Assembly (NCBI GenBank): GCA_029204225.1
Contig: CM055100.1
Coordinates: forward strand, 7,640,713 to 7,704,712
Reading direction: 5' to 3'
Length of the DNA: 64,000 bases
From: Diphasiastrum complanatum
Taxonomy: Eukaryota > Streptophyta > Lycopodiopsida > Lycopodiales > Lycopodiaceae
Part shown: piece after piece, positions 24,801-36,800 of the stretch
Layout of the letters: each line of letters starts with the position of its first letter
How positions within the stretch are numbered: the stretch's first letter is position 1
Position numbers and translations under genes: made by a program
Notes under the pieces: model-generated
Told to the model about the DNA's origin: nothing
The model's database searches: none
Seen by the model: only the letters and a program-made list of their open reading frames with translations

Positions 24801-27800
24801 GAAGTACGGCATGAAGTCCGAGATCATCTTAGGGATGTAAGAAAAGCTTAATAGCGGAGGGAGCGGACTTTTGTCGTCACCCCAAATACGCTTTAGGTAC
24901 ACAAACGACACTAGGAGCAAGAAAGGAAATGGCAAATGTCAAGAAAAGGTTTGGAAAGCAAGGAAAAACCAGCAAAGATACCTCTCGATAGAGCTCCAAG
25001 CGTGTGCGAAGAGCTGGCTGGAAAATGTGACCACAAGGAGAATGAAAGTGGGCGCTGGACAGCCTCCAATCAAAGTTGAAAATATGGCTGGAAATCTGTG
25101 GAAAACGTGATGAAATAGGGTGATGGACAGCCTCCAATCAAAACTGAAATATGGCTGAAACTCTGCTGGAACAATGGCTGAAAAATGTGATGAAGTAGGG
25201 CGCTGGACAGCCTCCAATCAATGCTGAAAAGATGGCTGAGAATCCTCTCCCTGAATCAAATGGAGGATTCAAAAAAAAGAGGGAAAAGGATTTGGAACTT
25301 GGGCGTCGGAAATAATCTGCCCAAAAATAAAAAAAGTTTTTTTTTTCTGGCCGCCAAATTTATATCACTTGGAGTCACCAGGACGTCCGCGGATAGTTTT
25401 GGACCTACTACTTCATATGGTGAGCACTTATTGCAGTTTGGAGAGGCACATGAGCTAGCCATTTATAATGGCTTACCCTGCTGGCCACATTCAGACAGTT
25501 ACACATGCCACCCTCACAGTGGAGGACATAGTGTCGTTGATTATCTCATGGGGTCACCATCCTTTGTACCCACAGTTTCTGACTTCCACATCTTCCCCAC
25601 CACCCTTTCTGATCACTCATTTCTCTCCTTCGATATCGGCCACCTCCCACCCACTCACCCATCTACACTACCCACGCTTACCCGAGCACCCACGTACACA
25701 TTTGATCCCACTTGCATGCCGGTATACAGACAGTCCTTAGCTGCACTCTTACACTCCTTTCCTCATGATAGTCCAGTCGACACCTAGGCGGATTTCCTCA
25801 CCACCTCTCTCCACACGGCCACATCATTAACCCTCAGATCTTTGTAGAATGTCTGTGCAAGCTCTCTGACAAGTGAACCACTTGTGGTTCTGATCTATCT
25901 TTACAGCAGCCATCAAAAGTGATTTTATTTTACGAACTTGGGGAAGGGTTATATTTTGGCTCTACAAGCCAACATCATTCATCCGTATCATTTGTGTATT
26001 ATGTCATTCAAATTGACAAATGCTGTGCACATATGTCTAGGCATTCAATAATCATGATTTATGTCTTTTGCAGTGCTATCACAACACCAGAGGAGCTAGA
26101 CAAGCTTAGAAAGTATATTGCTTCTAGGAGGACAGATCTCGCTCAATTGCAGGAGGATATAAATCAATCTTCCCAGGTTCTTGTGTTTTTGTTCTTTTGT
26201 AGCTGCAGATGGGTTGCTTTTCACTTAAATTTGGCAAAGCTTTTTGAAATGTGGAGGGTGACTCTTAAGAACTCAATGCAATTTACAGAACATTCAACAT
26301 TCGATAGAGATTACACAGAATCCTGAATAAGAATGATTTGTTTTTTTAGGTATGGTCAATGCTGGATAGAAATCAGTTTAATATACCTGAAGAAGACATG
26401 GAGGCATTTTGGGACACAATGGGGTGGCCTCAGCGAATTGGACTAGCACTAGAAGAGTGTGAAAGCCGTCTTTCCCAGGAAAAGGTCTGAATGCCTAGGA
26501 GGTAGAAATTTGTGTCATGTATCCATCGAAAACCTGGACTTGCAATAACGAGCTATGGTATATTAAGTGGTATTGTAATTAAGGGAGAACATATATGTCA
26601 ATAGAAAGTGGTCTTGGTGCTGTCCAGGTAAAGTTCACAAACCAGCTTGCACTTGATCAGCTAAATCTTAAGGCCAATATCAAAGCACTAGCTGAGGAAG
26701 TCCAGGAGTTTATGAAGCTCGGTGACATTGACTCATTTGAAGAGAGAGCAGTTTATGTCCAAGAGATTGAAGCAAAAATTAGAAAGTGCAATGAGCTTGT
26801 TGAATTGTTTAGCAGCCGTGAACAGGTTTTTATCATGAAGTTATGCCCTCATCTAGAGCTTGATATCACGTTATCTCTGCAGATAGTTTCAAATATAGAA
26901 GTAACATAAGTAAACGGGGTTAATATTTTTACCTTGTGCATTTTGCCCGAACAAAACTGAATTTCTATTATGGGGCTTTTTGTTGGTGAACTAGATTGCA
27001 GATTTCAAATTTCAGTTAGCATGATGTTTTCTATTTACCAACTTTGAAGACACTTTATGTATCAGGTATTCGGGCTTATGGTCACTGAACATCCTCAAAT
27101 TGAGCTAATTGACAAGGAATTCGAAATGTATGGTGTACTTTGGCACACATGTTCAGATTTCTTACGAGTACTTCCACAATGGATGGACGGCCCATTCAAC
27201 TTTATAGTCACAGAGGACATTGTTCAAAATGTTGACAAGTGGTTTCGTTCCTGTTCCAAGTCTGTCAAGCAAGTTTCAGGTGAGGCAAAAATTGTTGCTG
27301 AGGAGCTGAAGAAGAAAATGGAAAAATTTCAGGTTTTTAACAAGTCATCTTTAGAGACAAGAATCTTCAATGATATTTATACTTAAAAGAAAGAACTGAG
27401 CTCATTGTAATCATGAGTCAAAATTGTGCTGTCTTTGAGAGTGTAATTTTTTTATAGACCAACATTTGCATGTTGCAGCATCTTTGCCAATGAGAAGTGA
27501 GTTGGCAATGAAACATGCATTCTGTAGATTGGCAACACCCTTAAAGGATTTTTAAGTCTATACAACGTCTAAAATCAGTTATGAAACAGAATGATTATGC
27601 TAAGCATATTTCCATGACGCAAACATATGGCTTCCCAATAAAGCATACTCCAGCGCTGCACGAGCGGTGAACTTTCCTACAAATAAAGACAATAGTAGAG
27701 GAATAATCACCTGATTTCATCAACACAGATGTAAAATTTTTGCTCAGATCTTAGCCCATCCCCTAAGATGTTTGCAGTTTCTTTCTGAAATTTGTGTCTG

Positions 27801-30800
27801 ATAAAATCAACTCAATTTTGAAAACCAACTAGAGATCTATTCATAATAACTGAAGATTTTTTTGTTTTTCAGGCCTACATTCCAATGATTTCTGCTTTAC
27901 GTAACCCTGGGATGCGGGATCGACATTGGAAAAAATTCTCTGATGCACTTGGGTTTGAAGTGCAAATTGGACCAAGCTTCACTGTGAGTTATGCGCTGGA
28001 GTTAGGTCTTCCTTCTCATATGCCGTTGATTGAGGAGGTATGTACTAAATTCTTGTAGACAGTTGTATTAGGGAGTGGGATAAAAGCTTTCAAATTTTTT
28101 GCAGATCTAGTCACTTCAAATTTCACCAAATTTGCAACATCTTGGATGATAAATGCTTTTCATCTTGATAAAGCATGTGACCAGTAAAAGTAGGCTAGAT
28201 TGTAGCAACTTTTGTAGTTACCCAGTCTGGTATGAACTTAGTACGATGATCGATCTATGGATGTACAGTGATGTATTTGTTGACCACGGTGTTACTTAGA
28301 ACTTACAACGGTTATGCTTCAATTCTATGGGAAAAATTGCTTGCCTTAAGCCATCTAGTGTAACATCTCTTGTTCAGATCAGGTCTTTGCTATACGCTTT
28401 GACTAAAGCATGGCCTGCTGTGCATCAGATGTCCCAATAGGTGTAGTTCCATGTAACAGATAGACATGCCATGATCAGTCCTTAATATCACAGAACTTTT
28501 TTGTGATAAGCAGCCTCTTGAGTGTAAGATATGGAGATATTTTATCAAAGAAAAAAACTCAAAAGGTTACACTTCAGAAGTGCCTTGTTGGTGAATGATA
28601 TCTTGAACCTTGTAGTGTATTGTAATCGCAACCTATGGTATTACCACTGTACTGCTAGTCAAGTGGCTTTGATGGGGTGAGGATGGGGTATCTGCAAGGG
28701 GCCAGTCGGGATCGATTTGATAAGCATAACTCTGTGAATATTTGCGATCATAAAATTATCTTTTCGAAAAACTGTCTACAAGTGTGTGTGCCTCAATTCT
28801 TGAGAAGAATACGCTGAGAGGACTGTAGGTGTACGCGAAGATGGAAAAATACAAAAAATTACCTGTGTATGGCTTTAGGTCGTTAAGTATGCAAGGACTT
28901 GACAATCCTAGAAGGAATTTGCATAAAAATATTTCCAAAGAATGCAGCAGATTTACGTCTTATAGGAATAACGCATTCAAACTGAAGAAGCTCATTTTAT
29001 TTTTCAGTGGGTTGCATTTGTTAAGCAATTATAACCATCTGAGAGATCTCCTTTTGCTTGCATTCTTGGAATATGATGTTATGGCTCATGGATGCAGTTC
29101 GAGAAATCTTTTTTCCTTGTTTTGTTATTTTGGCAGGTGAGCGAGTTCTCTAGCAAGGAATATGCTGTGGAAGTCGCGATTGACAAAATGCAAGCAGATT
29201 GGGTTGGAATAAAGTTTGATTATGTCATGTGGCACGAGACAGGGACAGCTATATTGCGTGGTATTGACGACCTTCAGATTCTCTTGGAGGACCACATTGC
29301 AAAAACCCAGTCTATGCAAGCATCACCGTATGTAGGCCCCTTTGAAGATCGTGTGAAGCTTTGGCTTGCGAAACTCAATTTAGTGCAAGAGGTGCTCCTT
29401 TGTGTTTACTTATTTGGTTATGTGCACTCTTCAAATTTTAGCCTTTGACTTTTATGAGTTGTATTGGGTGAGTCTTTTTAATACTACGAACTTCACTTTT
29501 TATCTGAATGTCATTGAAAGGATTCCTCTTAGTATGATATAATTCAGTTTGTTGACGTCCAAGTAAAGTGAAACTCTTGTTACTTTCATACATGGTTCTG
29601 AAATGCAAAAGCACTCATATGTTTTCCTAAACTAGTCTTGAATATTATCTTCCTTAAGTGGAAGCAATGTTGCAGCGGATTGTGATCCGCTGCAAAAGCG
29701 TTCCAGAACGTTAGCGATCCGCAACCCAGATGGGAAATTTTTTTTTTTTTGTGGAAAAAAGACTAATGGCCAATTTTTCTTTTTTTTTGATAGTTTAGTT
29801 AGTATCAAATGAACTCGGAAACCATCAATGAATGCATCAGAAGAACAACTTATTGATAAATTGGAAAGAAGCAAAAATAACATTGCATGGAGGCTAGAGC
29901 CATATTGATCTGGTTAATTATAGATAGAGATATTGTTGGCATTGTATAATGTACTCGTATTTGTTGAGCAGATTGAGTTGACTCACGTTTTTGTCGCAAA
30001 ATTTGAGATGGGTGCTTATGCTTCATAATTGTTTTTGGTTTGCTGTCATTCAATATGGCTCCATGTGATTTCATTTCAAATAATACAAAAATAGAGATGT
30101 TCGATAAAGAATCATTTAATGGCCCAAAATTGGACCACACTCCTCTTGGAACTCCGTTAATCTGATACCCATATTGGCACTCCCCCCCAAAAAAAAACAA
30201 AAAAATTTGCGTTCTGGGAAACCCTAATTGGATTTCCCGGATCATGCTCCGGAACGCATTTCGGATCGCGTTCCGGAACGGAACGTGCAACATTGAGTGG
30301 AAGCAACAGATTTGAGAGGAGAAAAAAAGAACGAAAGAACACAGAAGGAGATAGCATCTACCTGTATGGGAGACACAAAAACTTGGCTAGCATAATCTGG
30401 TGTGGAACTGAGGGCTTTCCTTGTATCATGTGTGATGACATAGAAACTTGGAGACATGAAAAGCTAGCCCAATTTGATATTGTAAGCTTAGCGCACCATG
30501 CCTCTGGAATCACTCTCCGATAGTAGAATATTCCAACACTGCGCTCTCTTGACGATCTTTTGGGAGATAACCGAGGTTGATTATTTTCTTGATTGTATCG
30601 TTGATGTTGAGTTGCAACATCTTCTTCTGATTTGTTATTAATAAGCTGTTCGTCTTGTGTAGGTGAGCTTGGACCTTCGATAGGATCAGTCGAGTCAGGA
30701 ACATATACTTCAGGGAGTGTCTGACAATTCGACTATATGACCTTTGCCATTGTCTTTGAGGTCGATAAACTGATATTCGATAAAGAAGCTATCCTGATTG

Positions 30801-33800
30801 GTGAATATCTTAGATTCGACATGATCATACAGCTTATCAGCTTTATATGAAGTAGTGTAACCAATGAAAATGGCTGCATACATAACAGTAGGAGTGACTA
30901 GTGTGGTCGAAGATAACGCTGCGCATCCCATATCTCTCTTGAAGCATAACTACTCCATAATGAATAGGGAAGGTTGGCCTTTCCCTAATTGATTGCTACC
31001 TATCTCAGGAATGGGAAGAGACTATCTTCAATGGATGATCATCCAACATGAAAGATCGAGATATATTATGGACTTCCCTACATTGATTTCCAATCCCCTC
31101 TATGCAAAGGAGTGTAGTGTGAAGATGTTGTTGCACCCCTCTCTAGAAGTAGAGACTAGATTCACATCATCAACATATAATTAGATGGTTATCACTAGTT
31201 ATGTACCATAACAGTACACCCAATTGAAATGGCCTCACAAGGGGCAGAACGTAGGTATGGAATTATTGGAATGTTTTGGTGCCACATGCTAGCATCCTAG
31301 GATGACATGTGTCATTGACCGGATCGTGGTTGATGAGGGGCCCACTTGCTCTATGAATATATATACAGGTGGGGGAGCCCTTTTGCCATGCATATGTTCA
31401 AAGGTATGAACAGTGCCAAGTTAATAAAATAGAAAGACTCAAGGCAGCCTGCTTATTGCATCCTTTGGAAATTCCCATCAAGAAGTGGAAAAGTATTTCC
31501 AGGGATTTTGTGATCGGACTTCCTAGGACAGGGAAGGGTCACGATGCCATTTGGGTTGTAGTTGATAGACTAACTAAAATGGTTCAATTTATTTCAACGA
31601 AGTCTACTGTCAAGGCTTTAGAGCTTCAGGTTATATGGATTGCTTAACGATAGTGTTAGTGATCAAGATTCAAAGTTCACTAGCCAGTTTAGGCAAGCAA
31701 TCTTTGAAAGACTCCAATTATTAGTCATTTTCACATCGTGAATTCAAAAATTAGGGCCAAAAATAGAAAACCATGTAAAATAGTATTTCTAGGCCCGTCA
31801 CATGTAAATATAAACTGTGTCCACTAATAATGTCGAAAGTAGAGAAGTATGGACTATAATGCGTGTCCATAACACTCCCCCCTTCTAAAACATTGCCCTC
31901 AATGTGGGCTATAAAATTTGAACTACTAGAGCTACTTTAGTACCGCTGTATTGTCGTTTTCTTTCCTGGGTTATACATTTCGTGCTAGTGGTGTCAGTCC
32001 AAAAGCCGAATCCCCTACAGCCGCGGATATCCGCTTTCAGTACAATGAAGCAAAGAGAATTATTTATCTCAATTCTAGTAGATGATAAGACTGGATCAAT
32101 ATGTAGTAATGGAGTTACGACTCTATCATGACCTTGGCACGGCCGGTCACCAGAGGGCCTGAGGCCAAGTATTGGCAAGGGCCAGTGACCGAGGAGGACA
32201 TCTGTCCCAAGTTGGGACCGGTGCGTCACGAGCAGTGATCCGGTGTGGCCGCCTGAGAAGTTGTCAGAGATGTGGTGTGTCTTGACCGTCGGGACCGTAG
32301 CCGTCAGTGACGAGATGCTAGCCGACAAGTAGTCGGGGTGACCAAGAGGGTCACAGGTCTTTGGCGGGCACGGGGGTGGTACCCTATGAGTCACTCAGTA
32401 TTCACAGGTCACAGGGGCCAGGCATGCCTGACTGATCACCCACAGGTGGATGCCATGTGCCAGTTGACGGGAATAGCAGGTAGAAGGACTCAAGAAGGGG
32501 GTGCCTATGGTTGGGAGGTTCATTCTACACACCGGCTTCTAGGATTCACGAGCTTGGGCTGAGAAAAAGGGAAATAGATTCAAATTTGCAAGGATTTGTG
32601 GGCACTTGTTTCCTATTGTTCCAGCGCTGATCTACACATCTTTTCAGAGTTGTTTCAACGATTTCTAGTAGGGAAATTTGGGCTTACCTTGTTCCTACAG
32701 CTCCAGCGCATTTTTTCAGAAGGATTTTCACTCATAACTCTCCGGAACCTTCTCAGATCCTGATCAGATTTTGGGAGCATGTTCCTAGTATCCATAGCGA
32801 TCCTATAGAGCCATCATACGTCGGTTTTGGAGCAGATTTGCCTCTGTTTCACCAAAAAGTCGGTTTCCAAGCAAAAAACAGGTCAGATTTTTGGATTGGG
32901 CATAACTTCTCCGGTTTATCTCCGGTTTTTGCTGTTAAGGCTTCAGATTGGGCCTAGTAGGAGGGCGACCTACTGCCAATTGACCGTTCGTGAAAAGCTT
33001 TTGTCGTCTGGAAGAAATTCGATGTCAAACAGCCCACTTTTTTCCTGTTTTTTTCGACTTTCAAGCCGATTTGGTGCCCAAAAAAAGTTCTTTACCGACT
33101 TTTGTACCAGCGTAGGATGCAAGGGGATTACTACCTATCCTTGGCTTTGTGTTTTCCCCAGAGTTTTATTACTTTCCAGTTGCCTTTTGTCTCTTTCAGT
33201 TCTAGATTGTCAATAAGCTGAACATTTCCCTTTTTCCTGACTGTGTTTCAATAAGTGCAATTTCTAGCTTGATTTTGTGCTGTTTCTGTTTTTTGTTTCA
33301 TAATGGAAGATGATAAAGTTGATATTCCGCTCAGTCCAACCGTTGCTCTTCCATCACCACCACCCAGTCCTGTGCTTAGTCCTGCCCATAATCCGCCTAC
33401 AGTGGCTGCCCGTTTGCCTGCTGGTACTTCCCCTTCTGTGCAAGCTTGCATGGATACTGTGGAAAAGACCGTCGCAGAGATGCGAGCGATGATTGTAGCT
33501 GGTGGTTAGGCATCTTCCTCGCAGTATGCTCCACCTTATCCGTCTTCTGCTGTTCGTCCTATGTTACCTCCACTCTATCCAAAAGACAAAGATATTAAAC
33601 CTACCCATTTCGTTGGAAACACTCCCCAATGCAATACTAATATCGTAGATCAGTGGTTGCATAAGTGGAAAGAGTATTTTGATTTGAAACGGTCCCCCAA
33701 CTGATGAGGGTTGGCGGGTCCACAAAGCTACTTACCAGAGCTTTCAGAGCTCAGTTTATTCCTCCACATGAGCATGTGCGTGCGACGGATGCTTGGCTTT

Positions 33801-36800
33801 TGCATCGTCAGTGCATGAATATGCTGATAGGTATCGTGAGACACTTATCAAAATTCTGGAAGAGATTCCCGAGTGGCTGGTAGTCCACAAGTTAATATTT
33901 GGCCTTCGTGAAGAGTTGAGGCCTTCAGTGCTTAATGAAGGGTGCAAGACCTTAGAAGAGAGCTACAGCTCTCAACTTTGAAGGTAATGTGCGCACCAAG
34001 GCTGAATCTGGAGCGCCAAGTTGGCCTCAGAAGAAGGGTTCGCGAAAGTCTGGCCAAGCTGGTCAGAAAGGTTTTTCGTAGAAGGATCCTATCCAGATGC
34101 AGCATACTTTGAAGCGCAAGGCGGGATCTCCTATGGCTCGTTGTGCTTATGACAAGTCTCCCCTCAGTCCTGAGCAAAAGGAAAAGGCCAAGAAAGACGG
34201 ATTATGCTTTTTTTTGTCTTGGCAAGCATCTTTTTAAAGATTGTCCTCGACGTACGGGCAAGAAGCTCCATACTATGCAACGTCAAGATGAGGGCAAGGA
34301 TGAGGAAATTTTGGATGACTTGTTGGTAAGTGATGATGAGGACACTCGTCGTGTCATGACTATTTCGGTGCAGAAGCTTGTTCCAGAGGCACCAGTTTGT
34401 TACTTGTCCACCAAGGCGCGGGAAGCTTATCAGTTTCCAGATAGTGAACTAATACGCATGAGGGGAAAACTGGAAGGTCATGACGTGCTCGTCTTGTTTG
34501 ACACCGGTTCCTCGCATAATATTATCAATTCTCGTGTGGTGAGGAAATTTCACTTGGCTACTGTTCTGATTACCGGTATACTGTTGAGATGCCAGATGGT
34601 AAGGGAATAGAGGTTTGGGATGAAAGAATCTCTCGGGCATCTTTATCTATTCAGACGTATACCGAGAAGTTAGATTTTGAAATTACTAAACTAGCTAAGT
34701 TTGATATTGTACTTGGTAAGCGGTGGCATGCAAGTAAGCAACCCGCTATAGGTTTTAAGTCACATGTGTATAAGTTCGGGCATGAGGGTATGTCTGATGT
34801 CTTAAAGGGGGAGAGACCATTTGTTGAGGGTCCTCTTGTTACCTATATGCAAATAAAGAGAATGGAGATTCAGTATTTGTGGTTGTGTTATGTGAATGTT
34901 GATTCCAGTTTTGATTCTTATGTTGGTAATAATCAGATAAGCACACTCACTAATAAACCACGAGAAGCTTCATTTACTTTTGCATCCCCTTGTGCACATG
35001 CATTTGCATTACAGCCTAGATGTGACCCAACAAGTGAGTTGGAGAAGTCCATCCGCACGCAGTTTAAACACGTGCTAATTAGTAATATGCAGAGGGATTG
35101 CCGCCTAGTCGGAACATTGATCATCGTATTGAGCTCGTTCCAGGGGCAAGTCCGGTATGTAGGCCTCCTTATAGGATGAGCCTAAAAGAGGAAGAGGAAG
35201 TCAGAAAGATGTTGGAGGAGTATCTCAAGCTGGGGTACATCCGTCCTAGTTATTCACCTTTCGCCTCTCCTATTTTACTTGTTAAGAAAAAGGATGGTAG
35301 TTTCCGCATGTGTGTAGATTACAGGGGATTGAATAAGATCATTGTAAAGCACATGTATCCGATGCCCAGGATTGATGATCTACTGGATGCGTTGCAAGGT
35401 GCAACCATTGTCAGTAAGATAGATCTCAAAAGTGGATACCATCAAATACGGATTCGAGATGAAGACGTCCAAAAGACGGCCTTCCGAACCCGTTTCGGTC
35501 ATTATGAATTTTTGGTTATGCCATTTGGGTTAACCAATGCCCCAGCCATGTTCATGATCTCATGAACGATGTCTTGCGAGACTATATGGGCAAGTTTGTC
35601 GTGAATTTTATTGACGATATATTGGTTTTTAGTAAAGCGGTTGAGGATCATGAGATTCATCTCAAGACCGTCTTGGGTAAGTTACAAGCTTCTGTCTTGT
35701 ATGCCAATGCTCAAAAGACAGAGTTGTGTAAGACTCGTGTCGAGTATTTGGGTCACGTAGTGACAGCTGAGGGTATTTCGGTTGACCCAGCCAAGGTGGC
35801 TGTGGTTAAGAAGTGGCCGAGGCCTACCGATATACGCCAATTACAGTCTTTCTTAGGCTTTTGTAAGTTCTACTGGCGGTTTGTTAGGAATTATTCCTGG
35901 ATAGCTGCTCCTTTAATGGACCAGTTAAGGAAAAACAACACTGTGGTTCGATGGGATGCTGAGAGTCAGCAACGTTTTGAGAACTTGAAGGAGTCTGTGG
36001 CCACGGCTCCAGTTCTCAAGATTGTGGATACCCAAAAACCTTTTGACCTAGAGACGGATGCAAGTGGCATTGCCGTAGGTGCAGTGTTGAGCCAAGAGGG
36101 TAGACCAGTAGCCTTTGAGAGTAAGAAGTTGAGACCAGCTCAACAGAGATATCCTACACACGAGCAAGAGCTATATGCGATTATACATGCGCTCAAGGTG
36201 TGGAGACATTATTTATAGGGCACCAAGTTTTATGTGTACACAGATCATCATACTTTAAGGTATTTTTGCACTCAGCCAAATTTGAAGGGCCGCCAAGCTC
36301 GGTGGGCCAAGTTGATGCAGGAATTTTATTTGGAAATTCGCTTCCGAAGAGGGAAGGAAAATGTGGTCGCTGATGCACTATCTCGTAAACTGCATCAGAT
36401 GAGCTTTACTGTGGTTGACAGTGGTCTCATGGAGGAGATTAACAAGGCTCAAGAAAAGGACTCGCATTGTCAGTGTGTGTGGTCTAACGCGTGCAAGGTA
36501 GTCGACCAAACGGAAGAGTCAGTCGAGGCTGTCGCTTCTGTAGAGGCACACACCAGTACATATTTAACATACATCGTGAAGGATGGTATGTTATTGAGAA
36601 ATGGAAGAGTTTTCGTGCCAGACGTGAAGGATCTTCGCCGTAAGATACTTCATGAATGCCATGATAGTCCCTGCGCAGGGCACCCTGGTATTGATAAGAG
36701 CAGTGAGCTTTTGAGAAGGCATTATTTCTAGCCACGATTGCAGCGGGATGTAAGAGAGTACGTCCAGCATTGCACGGTTTGTCAGGTGAACAAGGCCGAG

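Noticed and set aside
31400-31735. Integrase fragment as the piece deleted from G2
   Set aside because: It lies outside the G2 LTRs and upstream of family A sequence, so it is an independent scrap.
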